From Oscillospiraceae bacterium (GTDB lineage: Bacteria; Bacillota; Clostridia; Oscillospirales; Ruminococcaceae), in assembly GCA_900768735.1 (NCBI GenBank), contig CAAGDZ010000438.1, positions 1 to 14,728 of the forward strand: a stretch of 14,728 bases of DNA, given 5' to 3'. Shown piece after piece: positions 1 to 7,035 of the stretch. Every line of letters starts with the position of its first letter. Within the stretch, counting starts at the first letter, position 1. The position numbers were made by a program, and so were the translations under genes. Below the pieces are notes generated by a model. It saw nothing but the letters and a program-made list of their open reading frames with translations, did no database searches and was not told the origin of the DNA.

Positions 1-409
1 AAACGAGCTTTTACAATTTGTCGAGGGTTGCTCCTGGATTGAAGCCAAGGAGCATATTGCCCAAATGATAAAAACATGGGCATTTACGGATTGGGAAGCT
101 ATGTTTGTTGCGATAAAGGATAAAAAAATCGTCGGAATGACTTCAATTATGAAAACGGATTATTATCCGCTGCCGGAGATTTTTCCGTGGGTATCAAGCG
201 TTTTTGTATCGGAGGAATACCGCGGTCAGAGGATAAGCGAGCGGCTGATTTCCTATGCCAATCAGTATGCAAAAGAGCAGGGCTTTGAGCGAAGCTATAT
301 CCCGACAGACTATGTCGGACTCTACGAACATTATGGCTATCACTATCTCAGAGATATTGTAAATTACGGCGGCGGAGTTGACCATTTATTTGTTAAAGAA
401 TTGCAATAA
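1..409 (+). CDS. GNAT family N-acetyltransferase, 5' end missing
   Basis: The reading frame is open from base 2, so the true start lies left of the window and about 135 C-terminal residues are visible. They fit a GNAT fold, which moves an acetyl group from acetyl-CoA to an amine. The strand VSSVFVSEEYRGQRISERLI holds the acetyl-CoA pyrophosphate-binding loop (YRGQRIS) followed by the usual helix. The later YEHYGYHYL segment matches the C-terminal 'lyeklGF' region. The substrate cannot be read from sequence. An internal ATG at 65 is possible but has no convincing ribosome binding site, and the frame before it is coding-like (WIEAKEHIAQ), so I treat this as a truncated gene. The gene stands alone on the plus strand and ends 70 bases before a clear terminator. 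Confidence 0.85.
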   Translation, partial: NELLQFVEGCSWIEAKEHIAQMIKTWAFTDWEAMFVAIKDKKIVGMTSIMKTDYYPLPEIFPWVSSVFVSEEYRGQRISERLISYANQYAKEQGFERSYIPTDYVGLYEHYGYHYLRDIVNYGGGVDHLFVKELQ

Positions 410-478
410 AACCGCAGTATTCTTACTTATTCGCTCTGAATAATCGGCTTAACTCAATTTAATAGTTTTAAAACGGAT

Positions 479-515
479 TGCCGCAGGTGTTTTTTACACT
501 TGCGGCAGATTTTTT
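479..515 (+). terminator. Rho-independent terminator of the GNAT gene
   Basis: A 12-base-pair stem (TGCCGCAGGTGT with ACACTTGCGGCA, one G-U pair) closes a TTTTT loop and is followed by GATTTTTT. It ends the plus-strand acetyltransferase transcript. The gene on the other side converges on it. On the minus strand the hairpin is followed only by ATCCGTTTT, so it may stop that transcript weakly. Nothing else is recognised between 410 and 604. Confidence 0.9.
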
Positions 516-604
516 GCTGTCTTGCCAGATACGGGGTATGTGGGCGGTCGGTGTGCCGGAAAAGTGACGGTAGAATTGTATCCCCGATTTCAATTTTTTG
601 CTCC

Positions 605-1348
605 CTATTCCCACCTGAAAAATCTGACGCTTATGGTACTGTAGATTATCGTAATAACCAGCATAATGATTACTGCCGGTGTCACATCACCAACCGGAAG
701 TCCGAGTGCGGCATTTTTCAGTATTTTTATCCCCTGAGTAAGCGGCAGAACATCTACAATTTTTTGCATTGCGTCAGGCATTACTTCATACGGAAGAGTT
801 GCGCCCGAGAAGATAAGCATAGGAAAATATAACGCACTGGCAATTACGCCGGCAATTTTTGAGTTCTTTGCTATCCCTCCGACCATCATCCCTATGCTGA
901 ACATCGAAATCATAACCAGCAGAAAACCTATCAGAAACAGCCCGAAGTTCCCGCGCATTTTAAAACCAAAGAAACAGGTTGCCACTAAAAATAAGCTGAT
1001 TAAAGATACAACCGCATAAATCACATACATAGCAACCTCTGCTGTAAGAACAAGACCCGGTTTTATCGGCGTTACCTTGTATCTCTTCAAAATCTGTTTT
1101 GAGCGATAATCGGAGATTACCAGCGGCAATCCCATCACTCCGCCCGCACAGATAGCTATACTGCACAACGCCCCGAAGGATTGCTCCAGAAAGCTGTACT
1201 CTGCCCCCTCAAAAGCAGGCTTTTGCCCGAACACCATTCCCAGAACGATAAGCACAACGATAGGCATAATCACGGCAAAAATCAGCATATCCATTCCGCG
1301 AAGGCTCATTTTAAGCTCATTCTTTAATAAAATTGCAAACGCTTTCAT
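605..1348 (-). CDS. ABC-2 type transporter permease
   Basis: A 247-residue integral membrane protein that would form the channel of an exporter with the ATPase encoded just upstream. Hydrophobic segments lie near residues 18-40, 60-80, 105-130, 140-160, 168-190 and 220-242, giving the six spans of ABC-2 permeases. The segment LYFPMLIFSGATLPYEVMP before the last span is the hallmark 'fpl.flSGa..P...lP' region of the family. An in-frame ATG at 1390 is possible, but the start at 1348 has AAGGAGA nine bases upstream and gives the normal short cytoplasmic N-terminus (MKAFAILLKNELKMSLRG). The start lies 32 bases inside the ATPase gene, so translation is probably coupled. The cargo is unknown; MerR-controlled pumps of this type often export drugs or peptides. 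Confidence 0.85.
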   Translation of the reverse strand: MKAFAILLKNELKMSLRGMDMLIFAVIMPIVVLIVLGMVFGQKPAFEGAEYSFLEQSFGALCSIAICAGGVMGLPLVISDYRSKQILKRYKVTPIKPGLVLTAEVAMYVIYAVVSLISLFLVATCFFGFKMRGNFGLFLIGFLLVMISMFSIGMMVGGIAKNSKIAGVIASALYFPMLIFSGATLPYEVMPDAMQKIVDVLPLTQGIKILKNAALGLPVGDVTPAVIIMLVITIIYSTISVRFFRWE

Positions 1349-2072
1349 TGCTTTTCTCCTTATCTGTATACCAAAGATACGCGTCCTCAAGCTTACTTTT
1401 TCCGCTTTCTGTCTTTGCTTCTTGGGCGGTTCCGTAAAATACCGTTTTTCCTTTTTTTAAAATCAATATTTCATCACAGAGTGCCTCGACCTCGTCCATA
1501 AAGTGAGAGGTCAGTAAAATGGATAACCCCTGCTTTTTCAGATTCATTAAGATATTCCATACGTCCCGCCTTGCCCTCGCGTCAAGACCAGTCGTAAGCT
1601 CGTCCAAAAACACAACCTCAGGATTTGGTATCAGTGCAAGAACAATGAACAACCGCTGGCGTTCTCCTCCGGACAGCTCCTTTACATACGTTTTCTTTTT
1701 GTCTGCAATGCCAAAATCGGCAAGCAGTTTTTCATAGCTTTGCGGCTTTTTATAAACAGCCGCTGTCATCTCGCAGAGCTCTTCCACCTTAATCTGCTCC
1801 TGATATTTCGCTTCCTGAAACTGGACGCCTACTCTCTCAAAGACTTTCGACCGCTGCTTTATCGGGTTCATATCAAGTATGCTGACTTCTCCGGAATCCA
1901 TTTTTCTTGTTCCAAGAATACACTCGATTGCGCTGCTTTTTCCCGCACCGTTTGCTCCGAGTAATCCGAATACCTCTCCTTTCCTTACCCGAAGGCTCAG
2001 ATTGTCTACTGCAACATAATCGCCATACTTTTTCGTAAGGTTCTTTACGACTATTGCATTTTTTTCATTCAT
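1317..2072 (-). CDS. ABC transporter ATP-binding protein (drug/peptide export type)
   Basis: A 251-residue ATPase of the BcrA/ABC-2 export class that would power the permease encoded after it. Visible motifs are Walker A GANGAGKS (about residues 39-46), a Q-loop glutamine in VGVQFQEAKYQE, signature LSGGERQR, Walker B VVFLDE followed by LTTGLD, and switch histidine in LLTSHFMDE. The usual proline after the catalytic Glu (DEPTTGLD) is a leucine here. The start ATG has AAGGAGG about eight bases upstream (2081-2087). The gene is the first of a two-gene operon with a MerR-style promoter in the 71-base gap before it. This layout points to an inducible pump, but the inducer and substrate are not evident. 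Confidence 0.9.
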   Translation of the reverse strand: MNEKNAIVVKNLTKKYGDYVAVDNLSLRVRKGEVFGLLGANGAGKSSAIECILGTRKMDSGEVSILDMNPIKQRSKVFERVGVQFQEAKYQEQIKVEELCEMTAAVYKKPQSYEKLLADFGIADKKKTYVKELSGGERQRLFIVLALIPNPEVVFLDELTTGLDARARRDVWNILMNLKKQGLSILLTSHFMDEVEALCDEILILKKGKTVFYGTAQEAKTESGKSKLEDAYLWYTDKEKSNESVCNFIKE

Positions 2073-2102
2073 TTCTTTTCCTCCTTAATTCGTGATAAAT
2101 GA

Positions 2103-2133
2103 ATTATACCACCGGACAAAAGTCTGGTGGTAA
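2103..2133 (-). promoter_or_regulatory. MerR-type promoter and operator of the ABC operon
   Basis: On the minus strand a perfect -10 box TATAAT (2103-2108) is separated from a -35-like TTACCA (2128-2133) by 19 bases, the long spacer that MerR activators correct by bending DNA. The spacer and -35 edge form an inverted repeat, CCACCAGAC and GTCCGGTGG around TTTT (2109-2130), with one mismatch. It sits directly between the tandem-MerR gene and the ABC pair. The motif and spacing are seen in the sequence; control by the adjacent MerR protein is inferred. Confidence 0.8.
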
Positions 2134-2143
2134 AGTGGAGGGT

Positions 2144-2905
2144 TTAATTTTTCATTTGTTTTATTTCCATCAGTATTGAGATTACTTCGTAAGCATTTTT
2201 TGTCGCTTTTTCAAGCGAATCTATCAGCCTGTCGCAGGCAGAAATGATATTCTCCTCATCCTCCGGAGTGTTCAGTATGTTCAGAATATTTTTCTTGTTC
2301 ATTCCGCTGTCATACTTATTAAGCATTCTCAGAATAGCCGATAAAGAATAATTTGCACACCTGAGAGACCGGATAATCTTCAGGCGGTTTATGTCGTTTG
2401 AGTCGTACACACGATAACCGTTCTGCTTTCGCTTTACAGTAAGCAGTCCATTCATTTCCCAATTGCGGATGGTATCTATCGTAAGTCCCAGTTCCTTCGC
2501 CGCTTGCGCCCTTGTATAAACGACATCATCCGCTGTCGGCTGCTGATACAGCATTTCGCATATTCCGGCGGCCTCTTTTGCATTTTCTGTCTCCTGCTTT
2601 GCTATACGGATATATTCGCGGGCAAGCTCTATTGCTTCGTCAAACCGATACCCGGCGGACAATTTCACAACGTTCACAATCCGGCTTCGCAGTCCCGCTT
2701 GCAGTACCTCAATCTGAAGAGCCTTTCTTGCAAGCTCAAGCTGTTTAATATGAATATCGGTATATACACGATAGCCGTTCTTTTTGCGTTCGGGCTTTTG
2801 TATCAATCCCCATTTTTCATACATTCTTACGGTATTAGGATGTAATCCTGCTGTTTTAGCTATCTGGCTTGTGGAATAAGTAGTAACGGTATGCTCATTA
2901 TTCAT
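2144..2905 (-). CDS. MerR-family transcriptional regulator with two tandem MerR DNA-binding domains
   Basis: A 253-residue DNA-binding regulator. It carries two winged-helix MerR domains instead of one: residues about 10-65 (YSTSQIAKTAGLHPNTVRMYEKWG, wing NGYRVY at 43-48) and about 130-196 (YTRAQAAKELGLTIDTIRNWEMNG, wing NGYRVY at 162-167). A helical linker (about 85-120) joins them, and a helical tail (about 215-250) ends the protein. Standard MerR proteins have one such domain and dimerise through a C-terminal coiled coil. The ATG at 2905 is preferred because TGAGG lies just upstream; a GTG 18 bases earlier lacks such a site. The stop is 11 bases from the palindromic promoter of the ABC operon, its likely target. 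There is no obvious ligand-binding domain, so what it senses is unknown. It is probably transcribed together with the GNAT and VOC genes. Confidence 0.88.
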   Translation of the reverse strand: MNNEHTVTTYSTSQIAKTAGLHPNTVRMYEKWGLIQKPERKKNGYRVYTDIHIKQLELARKALQIEVLQAGLRSRIVNVVKLSAGYRFDEAIELAREYIRIAKQETENAKEAAGICEMLYQQPTADDVVYTRAQAAKELGLTIDTIRNWEMNGLLTVKRKQNGYRVYDSNDINRLKIIRSLRCANYSLSAILRMLNKYDSGMNKKNILNILNTPEDEENIISACDRLIDSLEKATKNAYEVISILMEIKQMKN

Positions 2906-2964
2906 AATTACCTCAAAATTCACAAATCGGAATTTGCCGGGTGCCCCGACAGGCAGTCCTGCCC

Positions 2965-3747
2965 CTATTTACCGTCTTTTATCCTCACCGTACAACATTC
3001 CGACACTTTTGTAAAACCTAATTTCATCGCTAAATTATAAGACGCCGCATTTGCCGCATTGCACGCCCACACCGGCATCTTATGCTGATTAAGGCTATAT
3101 TCTATCATCTTCTGCGCCACTATGTACGCAAAGCCGTGATTGCGGTACCTGACATCGGTTTCTATTCCTATATCTATCTCGTCGGCGCTTACTGCCGCAG
3201 AAAACGCCCACGCCGCCGCATTTTCACCGTCGGTTATAAGGTAGCCCTTTCCTTTTTCGATAAAGCTGTTGTAATCATCCCACGAAAAAGAGGGCGTTAT
3301 TTTTCCGTCAATCTTTTCCGCAAATTTTTCATCTATCTCGCACAGCTTGTAGCCCGCAGGCAGAGCCGCGTCTATAACCGGACAGCTTTTATCGTATTCA
3401 AAAAAATATCTCTCCTCGAATACTGTACCGCTTTTCGCACGGAAAAACCGCTCGACCGGCTTGTTGTCCGCAAACAGGATAAACCGCCTGTTCGCGGTAT
3501 TTTTCTTGTCCGACATAAAGCCGTATACTTCCTCTAAAAAAGGCTTATCGCATACGCCGCAAAGAAATGCAAAGCCGCAGTAATGCCAATACAGCACCGA
3601 GAGGTTATCCTTGCGGGAATTTATAAATATATCACCGGTCTGGACTGACTCGGCTACAGAGCGGGGATAAACCTTGCCGCAGGCGTCAGGGTCTATGTAT
3701 CCGATATAATTTTTAAAGCTTTCGGGTTTGATTTTCTGCATACTCAT
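2965..3747 (-). CDS. GNAT acetyltransferase, two-domain type
   Basis: A 260-residue protein. The C-terminal part has the acetyl-CoA loop in TDVRYRNHGFAYIVAQKMIE (about 199-218), followed by MPVWACNAANAASYNLAMKLGF, the typical GNAT ending in which an Asn- and Ala-rich turn leads to the 'GF' strand. The N-terminal part (about 1-125) is less conserved and resembles the longer GNAT_acetyltran group (Pfam PF12746), which is about 260 residues. An amine or amino-group substrate is expected but cannot be named. The start has AGGAG eight bases upstream. The gene lies 33 bases after the VOC gene and 59 bases before the MerR gene on the same strand, suggesting one transcript. Small acetyltransferase and VOC genes beside a regulated pump could point to resistance functions, but that is inference. 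Confidence 0.8.
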   Translation of the reverse strand: MSMQKIKPESFKNYIGYIDPDACGKVYPRSVAESVQTGDIFINSRKDNLSVLYWHYCGFAFLCGVCDKPFLEEVYGFMSDKKNTANRRFILFADNKPVERFFRAKSGTVFEERYFFEYDKSCPVIDAALPAGYKLCEIDEKFAEKIDGKITPSFSWDDYNSFIEKGKGYLITDGENAAAWAFSAAVSADEIDIGIETDVRYRNHGFAYIVAQKMIEYSLNQHKMPVWACNAANAASYNLAMKLGFTKVSECCTVRIKDGK

Positions 3748-3780
3748 TTCTCAACTCCTGTTTAAACAATGCGAGCTGTT

Positions 3781-4167
3781 TCAGATTGAAATCCACCAGC
3801 ACACCCCGAATTTATCAATAACAGTCGCACAGCATTTACTCCACGGAACCTCGTGGATAGGTTCAATAACCACACCGCCGTCACTCAACACACTAAAAGC
3901 ATTGAAAACCGCTTCCTTAGTTCCCATCTCAAACACGTTGAATGTCATAGTTTCCCATTTGTATTTGTGAACTATATTTATATCGCAGGGATTTGAAGCT
4001 TCGGCTAACGCCAGAAAGCCTTCACCGTCTACAGACAGTTCGCAGTGTTCATAAGCCGTGTTCTGTTCATTTATAAACTCGCGTGTAATCTCTGCCCCAA
4101 AAGCCTTGCAGTACATTTTTGCGGCTTCAAAACTGTTTTTTACATAAACTTGAGTATAGTTTTTCAT
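3781..4167 (-). CDS. VOC (glyoxalase/bleomycin-resistance) superfamily protein
   Basis: A 128-residue single-domain protein resembling the PhnB-like branch of the vicinal oxygen chelate fold. The opening YVKNSFEAAKMYCKAFGAEI matches the 'v.d..eAi.fYk.aFGae' start, and VVIEPIHEVPWSKCCATVID followed by FGVCWWISI is the usual C-terminal half ('..pf.wg...g.v.DpfGv.W.i'). PhnB-like proteins usually have no settled function; relatives bind small molecules or metals. The ATG has CGGAGA a few bases upstream. It is the first gene after a full-consensus promoter and probably leads the VOC, GNAT, MerR transcript. Confidence 0.85.
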   Translation of the reverse strand: MKNYTQVYVKNSFEAAKMYCKAFGAEITREFINEQNTAYEHCELSVDGEGFLALAEASNPCDINIVHKYKWETMTFNVFEMGTKEAVFNAFSVLSDGGVVIEPIHEVPWSKCCATVIDKFGVCWWISI

Positions 4168-4274
4168 TTCATTCTCCGAAATTCAGATTTATATTGCGGT
4201 CATCATACGTACTAAGCCTGTCGCTTTGCTTTATTACCCCACTGCATTGTAGCTAACATTTGTTTTCTGCCGCC

Positions 4275-4303
4275 ATTATACTACACCGTATCTATCTTGT
4301 CAA
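4275..4303 (-). promoter_or_regulatory. Consensus sigma-A promoter of the VOC-GNAT-merR genes
   Basis: The minus strand reads TTGACA (4298-4303), a 17-base spacer, then TATAAT (4275-4280), a perfect match to the vegetative consensus. Transcription would start near 4268, leaving a leader of about 100 bases before the VOC start codon. No operator palindrome is obvious, so it looks constitutive and strong. Confidence 0.85.
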
Positions 4304-4341
4304 GAAAATATCCTTAACCCGCTTACAGGTTTTTCCGAAAA

Positions 4342-5385
4342 TCAGCACACTCTCTGATTTATATATTGCGCTGTTACCTTGCCGTCGGATTCGATTACAA
4401 ATTTTGATACAGCACCCGCGACGCCGTTAAATCGTACTCTCGCGATGTCCTCAAACTTATACCCCATCAGCATCGACTGCAAAAAGCTCAGCGCCGTGCC
4501 GTGCGAAATAATAAGTATTCTCTCCTTATCGTTTGAGATAATCTCCCGATAAAACGGATAAAGTCTGTTCCAAAGCTCGCGGTCGGACTCCGCGTCCGAA
4601 AACGGCTTGTAATCGGGGTCGTAGCCGTCGCCCCGCAATTTCCTGTTGCTGTAATACCATTCGCGCGGCTGACCGTTTCCTGCGCCTGCGTTTACCTCGC
4701 GGAGAACATCTGTAATAATCGGCGTGATTCTGAGAGTTATGTTTATCTGCTCGGCTGTCTGTACGACTCTTTTCAAGTCCGAAGCATACATATCAAAGCA
4801 CCTGTCGCAATCCTCATAAAGCAGCCACCTGCCGATTTCGTAAGCGTGCTTTTTCCCGTCCTGCGTAAGCTCCCAGTCGCCCCACGCGCCTATCATTCCG
4901 TTTATATGGTGCTGTGACTGGGTATGCTGAACCGTAATAATTGTCTTGCGCTTTCTCCTTGCAAAGAATTTTCCGATAATTTCCTCCGCCTTTTCGCGGC
5001 CGAACCAGCCCTCGCCCTTTTCCTCTCTCGGGTACAGGCGGTGCATATCATTTTTTTCGGCATCGCTCAGCTGTGAAAAGTCGTCGATACTCCGGCATAA
5101 CGGTACGCCGACCAGCTTGTTGTCCCCGTCGCTCCGGCAAAAGACGCCGATGATTTTTACACGCTCCTCATCGCCGAGTGCGTATTCCTTGTCGGTCATA
5201 ATTATCACATCGAGATGCTCGCAGGGCGGCGTGCCTGATTCTTTAATCCAGCCGTATGGCTGGTGGACATTACGCAGATACGAAAGGCTGTCACAGTCCT
5301 TTTCGATGAAAGAATCGGTGCTTGCTATGTACTTCATTCTTTTTGGGTATGCAAAGGTCTGCTCAATTTTTGCGGTAAATTCCAT
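4342..5385 (-). CDS. Fusion of an inorganic-pyrophosphatase-like domain and a histidine phosphatase domain
   Basis: A 347-residue protein with two apparent enzyme domains. Residues about 1-140 resemble family I inorganic pyrophosphatase: PYGWI (Tyr44), CEHLDVIIM (Asp59), the strand VKIIGVF, GDNKLVGVP (Asp88, Lys90) and the closing GEGWFGREKAEEII. Residues about 148-345 are a histidine phosphatase (phosphoglycerate mutase-like) domain: TVQHTQSQHH (His154), WELTQDGKKHA, SDLKRVVQTAE (Arg205), LREVNAG (Glu230) and IISHGTALS (His295). The canonical RHG around the phospho-accepting histidine reads QHT, so the first arginine is missing. The pyrophosphatase metal site also looks incomplete: the expected DGDPxD region reads CEHLD. 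The protein may therefore be a specialised phosphohydrolase. The start has GGGAGG eight bases upstream. It appears to be a single-gene unit, and I see no clear -35 box. Confidence 0.75.
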   Translation of the reverse strand: MEFTAKIEQTFAYPKRMKYIASTDSFIEKDCDSLSYLRNVHQPYGWIKESGTPPCEHLDVIIMTDKEYALGDEERVKIIGVFCRSDGDNKLVGVPLCRSIDDFSQLSDAEKNDMHRLYPREEKGEGWFGREKAEEIIGKFFARRKRKTIITVQHTQSQHHINGMIGAWGDWELTQDGKKHAYEIGRWLLYEDCDRCFDMYASDLKRVVQTAEQINITLRITPIITDVLREVNAGAGNGQPREWYYSNRKLRGDGYDPDYKPFSDAESDRELWNRLYPFYREIISNDKERILIISHGTALSFLQSMLMGYKFEDIARVRFNGVAGAVSKFVIESDGKVTAQYINQRVC

Positions 5386-5525
5386 ATAGTAATCCTCCCG
5401 TGATGTCTGTTATATATATTCTACCATACTTTTGAATTTTTTGCTTGATTTTTTTAATAAACTTTCCTACATTTCCTCAAAACCGATACCGACGGCAGGA
5501 AAATCCCGCATAAATAAGAAACCTA

Positions 5526-5554
5526 TTGTAATTTTCTTGACATTATGATATAAT
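5526..5554 (+). promoter_or_regulatory. Candidate promoter of the flavin reductase-rubredoxin gene
   Basis: TTGTAA (5526-5531), a 17-base spacer and a perfect TATAAT (5549-5554) precede the gene. The leader would be about 60 bases, ending in AAGGAGG at 5609-5615. A TTGACA inside the spacer (5537-5542) is a better -35 box but has no matching -10 box 17 bases on. The rest of the divergent gap (5386-5525) is AT-rich and shows no other clear signal. Confidence 0.65.
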
Positions 5555-5620
5555 TTTAATAGCTGAAATTCGTAAAACAACCGATGAAATACGGATTAGA
5601 AAAACAAGGAGGATATTTTC

Positions 5621-6223
5621 ATGGACAAAAAAGCAATGTACAAGCTCAGCTACGGCTTGTTTATCCTGACGGCACGGGACGGCGAAAAGGACAACGGCTG
5701 TATCGTAAACACGGTGACACAGGTGACCTCGACCCCGAACAGGATTGCGGTAGCCGTAAACAAGCAGAATTACACCCACGATATGATAGTAAAGACCGGT
5801 GTGTTCAACGTCTCCGTTCTTACCGAGTCGTCAAAGTTCGCGACCTATAAGCACTGGGGCTTTCAGAGCGGCGCGGACACCGACAAGCTCGAGGCGATAA
5901 GTTTTAAGCGTGCGGAAAACGGCGTTGTATATATCGCAGAGGAGACAAACGCGCTGATTTGCGCCAAGGTTATCGAGACTATCGACCTCGGCACGCACTC
6001 GCTGTTTATCGCTGATGTGACCGACGCTGAGGTACTCGGCGACGAGCCGTCGGTTACATACGATTTTTACCAGAAGAATATAAAATCCGCGCCTGCCGCT
6101 CCCGCGAAAAAGGGCTTTATCTGCACGGTCTGCGGATATATCTACGAGGGAGAGACTCTGCCCGAGGACTTTGTCTGCCCGTGGTGCAAGCACCCCGCAT
6201 CGGACTTCAAGCCTGTTGAATAA
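5621..6223 (+). CDS. Flavin reductase-rubredoxin fusion protein (high-molecular-weight rubredoxin type)
   Basis: A 200-residue electron-transfer protein, presumably cytoplasmic. Residues 1-150 are a flavin reductase-like split barrel that binds FMN: the start MYKLSYGLFILTARDG, then TVTQVTSTPNRIAVAVNKQN and GVFNVSVLTE. After an Ala/Pro-rich linker (155-163) comes a small iron-binding rubredoxin-like domain with Cys168, Cys171, Cys186 and Cys189 (CTVCGY and CPWC). The 14-residue gap between the cysteine pairs is much shorter than in classical rubredoxin and resembles the rubrerythrin type. In anaerobes such proteins pass electrons from NAD(P)H to oxygen- or NO-reducing flavodiiron proteins or to peroxide-reducing rubrerythrins, so a role in oxidative-stress defence is likely. 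No partner gene lies nearby. AAGGAGG ends five bases before ATATTTTC and the ATG. Confidence 0.9.
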   Translation: MDKKAMYKLSYGLFILTARDGEKDNGCIVNTVTQVTSTPNRIAVAVNKQNYTHDMIVKTGVFNVSVLTESSKFATYKHWGFQSGADTDKLEAISFKRAENGVVYIAEETNALICAKVIETIDLGTHSLFIADVTDAEVLGDEPSVTYDFYQKNIKSAPAAPAKKGFICTVCGYIYEGETLPEDFVCPWCKHPASDFKPVE

Positions 6224-6270
6224 TTGCGATATATAACGGCGAAAGCCGAACCTCGTACAATTCTTACTGT

Positions 6271-6303
6271 TAAAGCGGAAATCCTTTACGGCTTTCCGCT
6301 TTA
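6271..6303 (+). terminator. Perfect 11-bp hairpin between the rubredoxin and response-regulator genes
   Basis: The arms TAAAGCGGAAA and TTTCCGCTTTA pair perfectly around an 11-base loop. No clean U-run follows (CTTGTCTGT), so it is a weak or atypical terminator, or a leader structure. It is flanked by two small hairpins: CGGC-GAAA-GCCG at 6237-6248 and CGGCA-AA-TGCCG at 6317-6329. No known riboswitch was recognised. Confidence 0.5.
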
Positions 6304-6342
6304 CTTGTCTGTACAGCGGCAAATGCCGAAGAAAGGAACACC

Positions 6343-7035
6343 ATGCACAGAATATTTATCTGCGACGACGAGCCGAAAATTTTGTCTGACATTTCCGATA
6401 AAGTCAAAGCGGCGCTCCCCGATGCGGATGTAGCCGAATTTACAGACGGAAATGCCTTACTTTACGCACTTTCGCAAGTCGGCTGTGACATTCTCCTGCT
6501 AGATATAGATATGCCGGGTATAAGCGGACTTGATATTGCGGCGCGGCTCGCGGCGCTTTCAAATAAGCCGTTGCTTGTATTTGTGACAAGCCATGACGAG
6601 CTTGTCTACGACAGCTTTCAGTTCCACCCGTTCGGGTTTGTCCGCAAAAGCTGTATGGAAAAGGAGCTTGCGCGCATACTCGCCGACTGCGCCGCCGAGC
6701 TTGACAGCCGCGACAGGCATTTCTGCTTTCATACCGCAAGCGCCGATGTCAGGCTGAGGCTTGATGAAATCCTTTATTTTGAAGCCGACGGAAACTATCT
6801 GAAGCTGTTTGCAAAGGATGGAGAGTACCGCTTTCGCGATACGCTTTCAGCGGTGGAAAACGCGTTGTCCGACAGCGGCTTTATCCGCATACACAAGGGC
6901 TTTCTTGTAAATCAGGCGGCAGTGAAAATGCTCGCCTGCGATACCGCCGAGCTTATCGGCGGGGAGATAATACCAATCGGCAGGAGCTACGCCGAGAGCG
7001 CTAAAAAACAGCTTATGAGGTATATGCTTAAATGA
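6343..7035 (+). CDS. LytTR-family response regulator
   Basis: A 230-residue two-component response regulator of the AgrA/LytR kind. The receiver domain (1-120) has the acidic pair Asp8-Asp9, the phospho-acceptor Asp54 in LLLDIDMPG, a Thr in FVTSHDE and a Lys in GFVRKS. The LytTR DNA-binding domain (about 128-228) shows LDEILYFEADGNYLKLF and FIRIHKGFLVNQAAV, the family's core signatures. When phosphorylated it should bind short direct repeats in target promoters. AAAGGAA precedes the ATG by about seven bases. The stop overlaps the kinase start by four bases (ATGA), so the pair is translationally coupled. The most likely target is the ABC exporter operon that follows, but no certain LytTR repeat was found. 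Confidence 0.93.
   Translation: MHRIFICDDEPKILSDISDKVKAALPDADVAEFTDGNALLYALSQVGCDILLLDIDMPGISGLDIAARLAALSNKPLLVFVTSHDELVYDSFQFHPFGFVRKSCMEKELARILADCAAELDSRDRHFCFHTASADVRLRLDEILYFEADGNYLKLFAKDGEYRFRDTLSAVENALSDSGFIRIHKGFLVNQAAVKMLACDTAELIGGEIIPIGRSYAESAKKQLMRYMLK

Noticed and set aside
500..832. A 110-codon open frame on the plus strand after the first terminator
   Set aside because: It begins inside the terminator hairpin, overlaps the permease gene in antisense, and is rich in Cys, Arg and His with no recognisable motif.
2924..2964. Hairpin of CAGG and CCTG before the MerR gene as terminator
   Set aside because: The stem is only four or five bases and lacks a U-run, so read-through into the MerR gene is more likely.
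3082..3537. A 151-codon open frame on the plus strand
   Set aside because: It lies wholly opposite the GNAT acetyltransferase gene, is very basic and hydrophobic without domain features, and has no ribosome binding site.
4946..5389. A 147-codon open frame on the plus strand
   Set aside because: It is antisense to the pyrophosphatase-like half of the phosphatase gene; the serine-rich translation is typical of shadow frames.
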